A stretch of 23,087 nucleotides of DNA from positions 1-23,087 of IMG/VR virus record IMGVR_UViG_3300028666_000107; one strand, 5' to 3'. A model generated the notes under the pieces. It worked only from the letters and a program-made list of their open reading frames with translations, was not told where the DNA came from and did not search any database. The translations under genes and the position numbers were made by a program. Position 1 is the first letter of the stretch; each line of letters begins with the position of its first letter. The DNA comes from a virus. Of this stretch, positions 7,106-16,657 are shown piece after piece.

Positions 7106-8852
7106 ATTTAATTGGAATGAAATGGAAGTAGAGGGCCAAAATAACGGATTTGATTGGAATGAGTTTGAATCGGAAACGCCAGCTTCTTACACTGATACAG
7201 CAAAGAGAATTGGATCGAATGCTTTGGCAGGATATGCGCAGTGGGGTCAGGATTTATGGAATCTTCCTCATAATATAGCTGGTTTATTTAGTAAAGAATT
7301 TGCAGAAAAGATTCCCCATATGGAAGATGTGAATTATGCGCAGGCTCTTGGTCAAAATAAAACAGAAACATCTGATGTGTTAACTCAAAAACTATTTGAA
7401 TATGCACCAAGTTTATTTTTACCTGCTGCTCATTTGGGAAAGGCCGGAAAAGCAATTGAGTCTATTCCGGCAGCTGGAAAATATATTGAACGTGGTTTAG
7501 CGACAGCTTTGCCGCAAATGGGTTATACATATGCTGCTGAACTAGAAAATAATCCTGAAGAAGCGTTAGAAGCCGCTGGTTTAACGGGAGCTATCACAGC
7601 ACCATTTGGAGTTGCTGGACAAGCTGTTAGAAGTTCAAGTCCCGCGATGAGAGCGGCTGGTGCTACTGGTGCTGCACTTGGGGGTGGAGCTTTGGGGTAT
7701 ATGGGAGCAGAAGCATTGGATTTACCTAGTTGGGCTACATTACCAGCCGCTGCTGCGACAGGACTTTTGACGGAAAGAGGAATTAGACCTCAATCATATG
7801 CTAAAAATAAAGTATTTGAAGATATGAGTCCTGAACAGGTTAAAGAAGTTGTTGAGGCATCGGAAAGATTAGGATTGTCATATGTAACCCCTGCAGAGGC
7901 GGCTGGTACACAATTTGCTGGAGAGACGCAAGCTTCCATTGGTAAAACGGCACAGGGATCTAAAATTAAGTATGAAAAAGGCATGGAAAGATTGAAATCT
8001 GAAGAGAAATCAATCGTATCATTTTTAGATAATATATATTCTGGCCCTGAATTAACACCAGAGAAGCAGGCATTATATAGTTCTGTGATGCAGGAAAAGA
8101 TACCTACTGATTTTGCTGCAAGTATGGCAATGAATAATGAAATTATTGGCAGTGCAATTAGCAAGCTTGAAAGCAATCCAGTTTATAGAGAGTCTTTAAA
8201 AGGTGTGGCTCCTGACTCCTTCCAATATTGGGATCAAGTTAAGAGAATTATTGATGACATGCAGCAAACTGCTCTCAGGAATGGAGAGAGAAATCAGGCT
8301 AAGATTATTGGTGACACCAAATATCAACTTATTGATCAAATGGATTCTATAAATCCTGACTATAAAAAAGCTCGTTCATTAGCAGAAAGAGAGTTTACTC
8401 GAGAAGGATTGGAAAAGACTTTTGATAAAAAGCCAATTACAGGAAGAAATTTCTATAAAGCATTAGAAAGTGAAACTAAGTTTAATAAGTTAAGAAAATC
8501 ATTATCAGAATTTCCTGGTTTGCAATCACAGTTAGATGATATGAGATTAGTTTTCCCAAGGTTAATCAATCCTCAAAATGCTAAAACTGGTCATGCTTTA
8601 GAGGCAACTAGTATGAATAAGACTAGGGGAGGGGTTAAACAAGATTTGGATGATTTAATCGCTAGAACTATAGGAAGACGTGCAGATGTAGAAGCTGCTA
8701 ATTTGATCACAAATCCCAAATGGTTTGATCAATTTAAAAAATATTCTGCTGATAAGCAAAAGAGTGATTCTTTGCTAGCTTATATAGTTGAGACTCTTGG
8801 AAAAGGGGCTGGGCATGCTGAAGCAGTAACAAATGAAAATAGGGGCAAATAA
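7098..8852 (+). CDS. Probable large DNA-ejection protein, P22 gp16 position
   Basis: This 584-aa protein begins at GTG, chosen because AGGAGGT ends four bases upstream and no better start exists. Two short acidic repeats open it (FNWNEMEVEG and FDWNEFESE). Residues ~85-230 are Ala/Gly-rich and hydrophobic, including GAALGGGALGYMGAEAL, and may form membrane-active helices. The remainder (about 235-575) is long charged helix. P22 gp16 (609 aa) is similar in size and place and is injected into the host to help DNA cross the inner membrane. No peptidoglycan hydrolase motif is evident. It overlaps the preceding gene by eight bases, and the following fibre gene starts directly after its stop. Confidence 0.58.
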   Translation: MPEFNWNEMEVEGQNNGFDWNEFESETPASYTDTAKRIGSNALAGYAQWGQDLWNLPHNIAGLFSKEFAEKIPHMEDVNYAQALGQNKTETSDVLTQKLFEYAPSLFLPAAHLGKAGKAIESIPAAGKYIERGLATALPQMGYTYAAELENNPEEALEAAGLTGAITAPFGVAGQAVRSSSPAMRAAGATGAALGGGALGYMGAEALDLPSWATLPAAAATGLLTERGIRPQSYAKNKVFEDMSPEQVKEVVEASERLGLSYVTPAEAAGTQFAGETQASIGKTAQGSKIKYEKGMERLKSEEKSIVSFLDNIYSGPELTPEKQALYSSVMQEKIPTDFAASMAMNNEIIGSAISKLESNPVYRESLKGVAPDSFQYWDQVKRIIDDMQQTALRNGERNQAKIIGDTKYQLIDQMDSINPDYKKARSLAEREFTREGLEKTFDKKPITGRNFYKALESETKFNKLRKSLSEFPGLQSQLDDMRLVFPRLINPQNAKTGHALEATSMNKTRGGVKQDLDDLIARTIGRRADVEAANLITNPKWFDQFKKYSADKQKSDSLLAYIVETLGKGAGHAEAVTNENRGK

Positions 8853-11240
8853 ATGTCATTAAATCCAAAATACGTAGTCGCTCCCTCATTACAAATGTAC
8901 TTTGTGGACAAAAATACAGGCTTTCCCCTTGCCCAAGGTAAGGTATTCTTTTACCGTGATACTAATAGAACTGAACCTAAAGCAGTCTATGAGCTACAAG
9001 GTAATCAGGCAAACTATACTTATGCTCCTTTGCCTAATCCTATTATTCTAAGTAACGTTGGAACAATTCAGGACAATACCGGTGCTGATGTTCTTCCTTA
9101 TTATTATCCTTATGATCAATTTGGCAATGAAGATTTATACTATATTGTTGTTCAAGATAGCAATGGAGCTGAACAGTTTGTTAGACAAGCATGGCCCAAT
9201 CCAACTATTGAAGAAAACGCTACATCTAATAATTTATTTAATTATATTCCTAATGGTCAATTATTGGCCCATACTAATTTACCTGATGACTTATGTGTCG
9301 CCGGTAGTAACCCTATTGCACAAGGTGGTGTATCTATTGAATTAGATAATTCAATCACATCTGTTAATAAGCTAATATTTATCCCACAGCAATATACTTT
9401 GCAACCACCCCAATCCCCAAGGTATATTGCTAATTTTACATGTACTACCGCTAATTCATTAGAGGTAACGAAGAGTATTCGCGTTAAGTTTAATGATGTA
9501 AACAAGTTCTCTACTATTGCGCAAGATAATACTTATGCGATATGGATGGTAGGAACCACATCTATTCCTGTTACGGTTAATGTTTATAAATTCTTTGGTA
9601 CGGGTGGTAGTCCTGCTGTTTTATTAACTCAAGCATCTACCACTATTACTACGAGCCCCACATTCTTTAACTTTTTAATTGATTTTGAATTAAATCAAGG
9701 TGAAAACGTAGGGCCTGATAATGATGATTATGTGGCTATCGATATCTCATTCCCAACTGGAATTACATTTGATATGTCGTTCTCTGACATGGTGTTGGTA
9801 GATGGCAATGTTCCTATTTTGAATTTCCCTGTTCAGACTAATGCGGATATGTTTACTCGTGGTATTTTTGGGTGGGTGAATGCTCCAGATCCACGCGGAT
9901 ACGATTTATATTTACCGGCGATATTGACTCGTGAAGGTATGATATGGGATTCATCGGTTATTGGCCGTATTGAATTTGTCTCAGGTGCTGTTGTAAGCCC
10001 TAATAGTGTAAGTCCATTGCCAGTTACGAATGACATGCCATTTGCATCCGGCTCTTATATTTACAATGATTATTCAGCTATTGGTATACCATTTGCTAGA
10101 TTAGGTGATTATTTAATAGCTCAAAGTCCTGTTGTGGGGATCCCTTTATATGGTACTGGTGATGATTTTGCTACTGCTTATGAGCTTGCTGGTGTTACTG
10201 ATTCATTCAGATTAACCGTTAATATGGATGGAGTGGGTATCCCTGCTGCTAGTGATGGTAATACTGGATGGACCTTTACGGGTATCGTTGATTACAATGG
10301 CTCTACTACCGGTTCTGCTAGTATTGGATATACTGCATATAGCAATGCTTCTGATACTGTTCTGTGTGTTGGAACATGGGGAACTGTTAATTTTAATAGC
10401 GCCCCTACTGCTGGAACAACACCATTTACGGTTACAATTAATGATTTCTTTTTGGGATATACAGCTCAGCAGCAACGCTCATTTACAGTTCTTTGCACAG
10501 CTGCATCTACTATCGTAGCTGGCTCTGGTAATCCTGGTGATTATTGGTTGTTCAGTAATAATACAACTAACTATTATATGTGGTTTTATTTTAATGGTGA
10601 AACAGATCCTGCACCAGGTAGTAGAACTGGCATTAAAGTAACTATGAATGTTAATTATACTGCGCAAGACGTAGCTAATATTGTTCGCGAAGTTATGAAT
10701 GCTTACCAGATATCTACTGTAACTGTAACTACTGTACCTTTAGCTGGACAGTATTGGTTATTTTCCACCAACCCAAGCTCAGTTGCAAACTATTATGTTT
10801 GGTATAGTATTAATGGTGCGGGTATAGATCCTCTTATTGGTGGTCGTATTGGTATCAATGTTGCATTAGTTTCTGGTGAAACTGATGATACTGTAGCTAC
10901 AAAAACTAGACTTGCGGTTGATAAGTATCAATATGATTCCCCTCCTCAGCCTGGTATGTTCTTGCGTGGAATAGATTTCAATGGTGTATGGGATGAAGAC
11001 GTGGCCAATAGATGGTCATCTGTGTCTGGTATTTCTGGTGCTATGTTGGGTACGTTTGAATATAGTCAGTTTTTAAGTCATGACCACGATTACAGAGAAA
11101 TTCAAACCACCCCTGGAACTGGAATTATATCTCAAAGCACGGGTTCTGATTTTAACTTTCCTCTTGAAGTTACCAATAACACTGGTGGCAATGAAACGCG
11201 GCCGGTCAATATGTATGCAAGTTTTGTAATTAAATATTAA
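8853..11240 (+). CDS. Tail fibre protein with anchor-like N-terminus and collar-like C-terminus
   Basis: This 795-aa protein has an N-terminal domain (about residues 1-115) with FVDKNTGFPLAQGKVFFYRD and KAVYELQG motifs, shared by many tail fibre proteins and likely the virion anchor. The middle is beta-rich. Two consecutive 70-aa modules start at 10536 and 10746 with GDYWLF and GQYWLF, each followed by NYY.W...NG...DP and G..GI.V. The last ~60 residues include GTFEYSQFLSHDHDY and end near ETRPVNMYASFVIKY, resembling the tail-collar/fibre-tip ending (SHxH ... ETRPxN) that commonly contacts receptors. It abuts the ejection gene with only the stop codon between. It is the likely founding fibre of the cassette that follows; its receptor is unknown. 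Confidence 0.78.
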   Translation: MSLNPKYVVAPSLQMYFVDKNTGFPLAQGKVFFYRDTNRTEPKAVYELQGNQANYTYAPLPNPIILSNVGTIQDNTGADVLPYYYPYDQFGNEDLYYIVVQDSNGAEQFVRQAWPNPTIEENATSNNLFNYIPNGQLLAHTNLPDDLCVAGSNPIAQGGVSIELDNSITSVNKLIFIPQQYTLQPPQSPRYIANFTCTTANSLEVTKSIRVKFNDVNKFSTIAQDNTYAIWMVGTTSIPVTVNVYKFFGTGGSPAVLLTQASTTITTSPTFFNFLIDFELNQGENVGPDNDDYVAIDISFPTGITFDMSFSDMVLVDGNVPILNFPVQTNADMFTRGIFGWVNAPDPRGYDLYLPAILTREGMIWDSSVIGRIEFVSGAVVSPNSVSPLPVTNDMPFASGSYIYNDYSAIGIPFARLGDYLIAQSPVVGIPLYGTGDDFATAYELAGVTDSFRLTVNMDGVGIPAASDGNTGWTFTGIVDYNGSTTGSASIGYTAYSNASDTVLCVGTWGTVNFNSAPTAGTTPFTVTINDFFLGYTAQQQRSFTVLCTAASTIVAGSGNPGDYWLFSNNTTNYYMWFYFNGETDPAPGSRTGIKVTMNVNYTAQDVANIVREVMNAYQISTVTVTTVPLAGQYWLFSTNPSSVANYYVWYSINGAGIDPLIGGRIGINVALVSGETDDTVATKTRLAVDKYQYDSPPQPGMFLRGIDFNGVWDEDVANRWSSVSGISGAMLGTFEYSQFLSHDHDYREIQTTPGTGIISQSTGSDFNFPLEVTNNTGGNETRPVNMYASFVIKY

Positions 11241-11249
11241 GGATCTAAA

Positions 11250-11624
11250 ATGCCAAAAAACCTATTTATCGCCAGAGAACATGGACACAATACAACAACT
11301 GGATCTGAAACAATTTATCCATATCCAGACACTGTATATCGTGTGGCTCTTACAGCCAATACTGTAACAACTCTCACCATTCCTGGCGATATTCCAAATC
11401 AATTATTAATGGCTAAATTTTCGCATTCAGTTGGTACTGATTTATGGATTTTATATAACTCAACAGCCACTTTAACAATTCCAACAACAGCAGATTCACA
11501 GCCATCAGTATTAAATCCTGGCAATTATGTTGTTCAGACTGGTAGAAGTTTGCAGTTATTGACTTCATTTACCGGGGTTGTTGTTGATATTTTGTTTTAT
11601 GTACCTTTCACTGCTCAACCATAA
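11250..11624 (+). CDS. Small beta-rich virion protein of unknown function
   Basis: This 124-aa protein lies nine bases after the first fibre gene and is preceded by AAGGA. Its composition (Thr, Val, Ile, Leu; ALTANTVTTLTIPGD, then GNYVVQTGRSLQLLTSF) indicates a single all-beta domain. Its place inside the fibre cassette suggests a virion component, for example a fibre cap, adaptor or decoration protein, but no family was recognised with certainty. No signal peptide or membrane segment is visible. Confidence 0.65.
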   Translation: MPKNLFIAREHGHNTTTGSETIYPYPDTVYRVALTANTVTTLTIPGDIPNQLLMAKFSHSVGTDLWILYNSTATLTIPTTADSQPSVLNPGNYVVQTGRSLQLLTSFTGVVVDILFYVPFTAQP

Positions 11625-11632
11625 GGTGATAT

Positions 11633-13924
11633 ATGACGACACCAAATTCAGGGCCAATTAGTCAGTTACCAGTAGCTACGTCCATTAATACTGGAATGAT
11701 GGTTCCTTGTGATAATCCATTGGTTTTGCCTTATGGTCAAACTCAGAAATTTACTATATCGCAATTAACAGATTATTTTTCAGTAAATCTTTTGCAAAGT
11801 AATATTTTGAGCGCTATTGCTGCAACTACAGGAAACTTAAATGCAGCCTATATTAATGGTAATAATGGAGTGGGAGCTACTTTAATTAATGTGGGTGCAT
11901 TAGGGGCATTGATAATTGATGGCGTAACAATGCAGGTTGGTAATAGAGTATTGGTATCTCAGCAATCTATATCTTATCAAAATGGAGTTTATGTAGTTAC
12001 GGCTATAGGAAGTGTAGCGATACCTTGGGTTTTAACTAGGGCATCAGATTATGACAATCACATTCCTGGGCAAATTGATCAGGGTGATTTTATTGGTATT
12101 TTATTTGGCACCACTAATGCTTTAACCTGGTGGTTTATGGTATCTCCTAATCCTGTTACGGTAGGTGTTACCCCTATTGTGTTTGAGCGTCAGGGTAGTG
12201 GAGATTTTCCTTTTACCCAAGTGCAATTTGTTGCCAAGGGTGGTAATGATGCTAATGCCGGAAATCTTATGGGGGCGCCTAAATTAACAATCCAAGCTGC
12301 TATTAATGCCCTCGGATTAAGTCCATCTGTAACCGGGTTAGTCTGGGTTTTAGATAGTGGTTCTTATGATGAAAGTTTAACTTCCACATATAGCTTTGAA
12401 TTATATGCTCCTAATGCTCAGATTATTAGCAATGGCGGGGATTTATTAACCATTAATAATTCTGGTATTAATACCATTACAACTATTACATGCTGGCAGT
12501 TTGGTAAGTTTAGTCCAGGAGGATTGGCGGTAAATCTTTTGGGCGCTCAATCTAATTTGTTCTTGAATGCCAAAATAATTCAAGGCGACATGTATATTGA
12601 AGGTGGATTTGTTGATGGTAATATTGCTCAAGTAGCATCAAATGTTCACGTTGCTTCTACCGGACAATTTGGCCCAACTATATTTAATGCGATATTTCTT
12701 ACACTAACTGTTGATGCTGGTGGAACTGTTGCTGGAAATATTCAGCAAATTATTGGCCCGGGAAATGTTGTTAATGACCAGTATGGTAATCAAATTATTC
12801 ATGGAAGTTTAAATATTAATAATGCTTATACATTACCAACTATTGATGCATCATCTAATGGTTATGTTTTAAGTAGAACAGCTCCAGGTGTTGTGGCATG
12901 GCAACCTGTATCTGCCGATATTCCTTTTAATGACATAGAAATATTTGTTTCTCAAACCATAGGAAATGACGCAAATTCCGGCAGTTATTTAGCCCCTTTG
13001 GCAACATTCGGTGCGGCAATTACCTTGGCATCTGCTCATGCTGGATGTATAATTATCGGCTTAGATGACGCTACATATAATGAGAATTTGTTACAAAATA
13101 CTGATTTTAATATTTATGCACCTTTAGCTTCATTGATTCCTTCCTCTGGTGATGCAATAACTGTTAATGATTATTCATTTAATCCAAGCATTACATTTAA
13201 AAACATCAGAATATCTTCTGGAAGCTGTTTAAATCTTAATGGTGGCGGCCCAAGTGGCAGCGTATATTTATATGCAGACACAATTGATGGGTCTGCTGGT
13301 GCGGCTGTATATAATGGTGAAAATGGAAATTGTTATATTAATTGCAATGTTTTAAATGGAATATTATTGACTGGTGGTTCTGGATTTAATTATTACGAAA
13401 CTAAGACGAGAAGTGGAACAGATTCAAGTCAAACACTTGGAATAAGTGTTTCTGGGTCAACGTCTCCAATATGGACGGTTCCAAGTATTGCTTTCAATCC
13501 AACAACTCAAGGTATTGTCGGAACAACTGTTGCTGATAATGCATCATCTGGTTATGTGGGAGAATTTATTTCTAGTGTTGTTTCTTCTGGATCTGCTGTT
13601 TCTATCCCTGACGATACAGATGTTGATGTTACATCTATTGCTTTAACAGCAGGAGATTGGGATATACATGGTAATGTGTACTTTATTGATGCTGGAAACT
13701 TTATACGAGGTGTTGCATGGTGTAGCACTACATCGTCTTCTATGCCTGATAAATCTTTAACCAATCAAATAGCGATTGCTGCAAATACTTCTGAGCAGGG
13801 TATTTCGACTCCATATTTAAGGGTTAATGTTTCATCACCTACAACAGTATATTTGAGTTGTCATGCTGTATTTTCATCCACGATGGGCGTTTGTGGCGGT
13901 ATTTATGCAAGAAGAGTTAGATAA
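11633..13924 (+). CDS. Tail fibre/tailspike with two beta-helix-type modules
   Basis: This 763-aa protein has an N-terminal domain (about residues 55-185, including NGVGATLINVG, NRVLVSQQSISYQNGVYVVT and PWVLTRASDYDNH) found repeatedly in phage fibre proteins. Two related modules follow, opening with GNDANAG (204-210) and GNDANSG (444-450). Each is followed ~55 residues later by a YAP...GD..T.N motif, consistent with the first coils of a right-handed parallel beta-helix as in tailspikes. The C-terminal ~125 residues (SGSAVSIPDDTDVDVTSIAL to GGIYARRV) resemble a common fibre tip domain. It is likely a trimeric receptor-binding or glycan-binding protein; no depolymerase active site could be assigned by eye. 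Confidence 0.75.
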   Translation: MTTPNSGPISQLPVATSINTGMMVPCDNPLVLPYGQTQKFTISQLTDYFSVNLLQSNILSAIAATTGNLNAAYINGNNGVGATLINVGALGALIIDGVTMQVGNRVLVSQQSISYQNGVYVVTAIGSVAIPWVLTRASDYDNHIPGQIDQGDFIGILFGTTNALTWWFMVSPNPVTVGVTPIVFERQGSGDFPFTQVQFVAKGGNDANAGNLMGAPKLTIQAAINALGLSPSVTGLVWVLDSGSYDESLTSTYSFELYAPNAQIISNGGDLLTINNSGINTITTITCWQFGKFSPGGLAVNLLGAQSNLFLNAKIIQGDMYIEGGFVDGNIAQVASNVHVASTGQFGPTIFNAIFLTLTVDAGGTVAGNIQQIIGPGNVVNDQYGNQIIHGSLNINNAYTLPTIDASSNGYVLSRTAPGVVAWQPVSADIPFNDIEIFVSQTIGNDANSGSYLAPLATFGAAITLASAHAGCIIIGLDDATYNENLLQNTDFNIYAPLASLIPSSGDAITVNDYSFNPSITFKNIRISSGSCLNLNGGGPSGSVYLYADTIDGSAGAAVYNGENGNCYINCNVLNGILLTGGSGFNYYETKTRSGTDSSQTLGISVSGSTSPIWTVPSIAFNPTTQGIVGTTVADNASSGYVGEFISSVVSSGSAVSIPDDTDVDVTSIALTAGDWDIHGNVYFIDAGNFIRGVAWCSTTSSSMPDKSLTNQIAIAANTSEQGISTPYLRVNVSSPTTVYLSCHAVFSSTMGVCGGIYARRVR

Positions 13925-13945
13925 TTTATTTAAAGGGAGAAGCGA

Positions 13946-15154
13946 ATGCGCGCTAATTGGAATGTTTGGGAAATTGGAACTGTTGGAAATAATCCGACCA
14001 TTTGGAAGTTAGATTCTACAGATGATGAAGCTACAATTACCTCAAGTAGTTATGCTTTAGATCCCGCAATAAAAGCAGGTGATTTAGTTCTTGCATCTTA
14101 TTCCGCCAATGGTGGCCGTACAAGTGGAACTTTTTCCGTGGTTAGCAATGGTCGTCATTTGATGCTTCAGAATGCTGGAAATGTATTCACATTTTTTAAT
14201 ACTTTATATTTTGCCGTTGGCGGAAATGACGCTAATCCTGGAACAAATATCAATCAGCCTTTGGCTACTCTTGGAAAAGCAGTTGAAATTGCAAAAACAT
14301 TAATTGCGGCTGGAACTCCAGGTTCTACTTTTGTGTCTATTGAAGGATTAGGAATAGGTATTGATGTAAGTAACATTTCAATTGTTGGTTTTAATCAGGC
14401 TAATGGTATTTATATTAATGCCCCTGGCTGGCAGCTTAATCCAGTAAGTGGCGATGCATTAACTGTAGATTTATCAGGCGGCCCTTTTGACCCCAATGGC
14501 GGATCATACATTAACGTAGTTTTGGCTAGATCTACAGTAGCAGGTGGCGCTAAAGTTTTAAATTTAATCGGCACGACTGCCGGTCATCGAAATGTTACTA
14601 GATTTACATATGCGGGCGCGGTATATGGAGATGTATATCTAAATGTTCCTGCCGAATTTTATTGCACAATTATCGCGGGTACTTTAACTGCAAATCAATC
14701 AGGAACCAATGTTGTTACTCAATATGGAATAGGTAGTCAAACCGATCAATCCCGTTTAAATCTGGAAGGAATGTTATTCGGGGGAGGTGGTGTCTCTATC
14801 CATGGACCGGTAAATACGACAAATGTCTGGCGCTATCCAATGCGTAAGATTGTGTATCTTTCTGGAGATAAAACTTTAGGGTTTTCAGATTCCGGTTATC
14901 TATATGTTAATAATACGGCAAGCACATATACAATTACTTTACCGGATACAACTGGTCAAGGTACGCCCGCATTTCTAACTGGTTACGAAGCTACATTTTT
15001 AAATTATGGCAGTGGAGCTATTAATTTTTCAGCAGGTGGAGTTGCTTCTATTATTGGAACTACCTCTGTAGCTGCTGTAGCAAGAAGAGTAAATTGCACA
15101 TTAACTGAAGCAAATACGTGGGTTATTGATACCTATCCTGGTACTGGGCCTTAA
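13946..15154 (+). CDS. Tail fibre/tailspike-like protein with one beta-helix-type module
   Basis: This 402-aa protein has a short N-terminal domain (residues 1-85; AGDLVLASYSANGG, then TFSVVSNGRH) that resembles the N-termini of the next two genes. A module opening with GNDANPG (93-99) and PLATLGKAVEIA follows, with INAPGWQL...SGDALTVDLSG further on. This is the same two-motif layout as in the neighbouring gene, consistent with a right-handed beta-helix. The C-terminal part (about 300-402) is beta-rich and ends ANTWVIDTYPGTGP. It is preceded by AAGGGAG. It may be an additional receptor-binding protein acting with, or attached to, the neighbouring fibres; this role is inferred from context and domain likeness. 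Confidence 0.72.
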   Translation: MRANWNVWEIGTVGNNPTIWKLDSTDDEATITSSSYALDPAIKAGDLVLASYSANGGRTSGTFSVVSNGRHLMLQNAGNVFTFFNTLYFAVGGNDANPGTNINQPLATLGKAVEIAKTLIAAGTPGSTFVSIEGLGIGIDVSNISIVGFNQANGIYINAPGWQLNPVSGDALTVDLSGGPFDPNGGSYINVVLARSTVAGGAKVLNLIGTTAGHRNVTRFTYAGAVYGDVYLNVPAEFYCTIIAGTLTANQSGTNVVTQYGIGSQTDQSRLNLEGMLFGGGGVSIHGPVNTTNVWRYPMRKIVYLSGDKTLGFSDSGYLYVNNTASTYTITLPDTTGQGTPAFLTGYEATFLNYGSGAINFSAGGVASIIGTTSVAAVARRVNCTLTEANTWVIDTYPGTGP

Positions 15155-15178
15155 GTCTAATTTTATAGGAGAATTTAT

Positions 15179-16633
15179 ATGACAGTTTCAAGTTTAAACA
15201 AATTAAATATTGGTCTAGTAGGTATATCCCCAGGCTTATTATTTTTACAAACAAATTTAACAAATATTCAACTTCAAGTTCCCGGAGCATTAAATTCAAT
15301 AGTTGGGGCGTCCGGTGTCAGTGTTAATAATGGCGATGCTTTGATAGCAAACGCACAAGACGGGGGAGAATATTATACTGTTATTGTTGCGGCCAATGGA
15401 CAGATTACACTGAAGGCTGCTGGTGGAATTATTCCTGAGGGATTTAAATATCAAAATACATATTGGCTAGCAAAGAATGGTAACGATGCAAATGATGGTT
15501 TATCTATTGATTCTCCATTATTAACTCTTGCCGCATTACAGGCTAAATTGGTTGCTGGTGTCACAACTGTTTTAAATATCGTTGATGATGGGGTTTACGT
15601 TGTATCCAGCACATTTACTGTTCCTTGCGCATTATTAATTAATGCACCCGGTGCAACTATTCATTGGACTGGCTCCCCCGGCGGTATAATGTTCGCGTTA
15701 AATGTTAATTCACCAGTAGTTTCGAATATAGGATTAATAAGTGCCTCGAATGCTTTATCTATATTTAGAGGCTTTTCTTCATGCGTGTTAACAGGCCCAA
15801 GCGGGTTTTGTAGGATTATAAGTAATGCCGGCGTTAGAGCATGGGAAGATGCTAATACTATATCAGGTGGCGTAAATCCGGCGATATTTAATATTAATAC
15901 AGATAGATTCGGTGCAGATTTCTTATTTGCCTTTGCAGGTACTCAAATTGTTAATGCTATTAGTCTTGGCGATGGTAATATTAGCAGCCAATTACCTAGC
16001 GGTGTAGGCAACGGGGTTTGTAAAATCAATGCCAATTTCTGGAATGGCGTAGCTAGTGGCACCGCAGATTTTTCTATCGATCTTAATCATGCAGGTAGCA
16101 GCTTTGGGTTTACTTCATCAGGTGTACTTAATCTTAATGTAGCTACATCTGATTTAGATCTAACTACCATCCCTTTTAACGGCTTGGTAAGCTCAAACCC
16201 AATTAATCCTGCTTATCCAGAAAATTTATTTAATAATCCTTTATATTTTTTCCAGCAGCCTATTATCGGAGAATTGTATAGCATTATTTATGAGGCTCCT
16301 GCTTCACCTACCGTATGGTCTTTTACTCCAGGTGTGCAAAATGGTAATACCCAAATTTCTATTCCGCGAAATGCGGCTAATGGATCAATTACAATTCCTG
16401 CGGGTTCTAGTGTTCCCTATGGATGGAGAATACACTATCAACAAACAGTTGGAAGTGGTGCAAGGGTGCAAATTTTCCCCGGAAGTAATGACACTTTAAA
16501 CGGTCAAAATAGCATCGGCCCAGGTGCAACATCTTGCTTTACCGGTATCGGTACAGGTAAATTTGTAAGAGGTGCTGCAAACGGTGGCGGTGGGTTTGAT
16601 TGGGCAGTAGAAAACTGTTACACAAGTAATTGA
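15179..16633 (+). CDS. Tail fibre/tailspike-like protein, paralogue of the next gene
   Basis: This 484-aa protein has an N-terminal ~80-residue domain (GLVGISPGLLFLQTNL, then GDALIANAQDGGEYYTVIV) clearly related to that of the next gene. A module begins GNDANDG (101-107) with PLLTLAALQ and INAPGATIHW, again the beta-helix layout. The C-terminal ~120 residues (SIPRNAANGSITIPAGSSVP to FDWAVENCY) differ from all neighbours, as expected if the receptor-contact end diverges or is exchanged while the anchor is kept. An AGGAG SD lies nine bases before the ATG. It is interpreted as one member of a serial fibre array. Confidence 0.72.
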   Translation: MTVSSLNKLNIGLVGISPGLLFLQTNLTNIQLQVPGALNSIVGASGVSVNNGDALIANAQDGGEYYTVIVAANGQITLKAAGGIIPEGFKYQNTYWLAKNGNDANDGLSIDSPLLTLAALQAKLVAGVTTVLNIVDDGVYVVSSTFTVPCALLINAPGATIHWTGSPGGIMFALNVNSPVVSNIGLISASNALSIFRGFSSCVLTGPSGFCRIISNAGVRAWEDANTISGGVNPAIFNINTDRFGADFLFAFAGTQIVNAISLGDGNISSQLPSGVGNGVCKINANFWNGVASGTADFSIDLNHAGSSFGFTSSGVLNLNVATSDLDLTTIPFNGLVSSNPINPAYPENLFNNPLYFFQQPIIGELYSIIYEAPASPTVWSFTPGVQNGNTQISIPRNAANGSITIPAGSSVPYGWRIHYQQTVGSGARVQIFPGSNDTLNGQNSIGPGATSCFTGIGTGKFVRGAANGGGGFDWAVENCYTSN

Positions 16634-16657
16634 TAATAAATAATAGGGAAATGTCTT

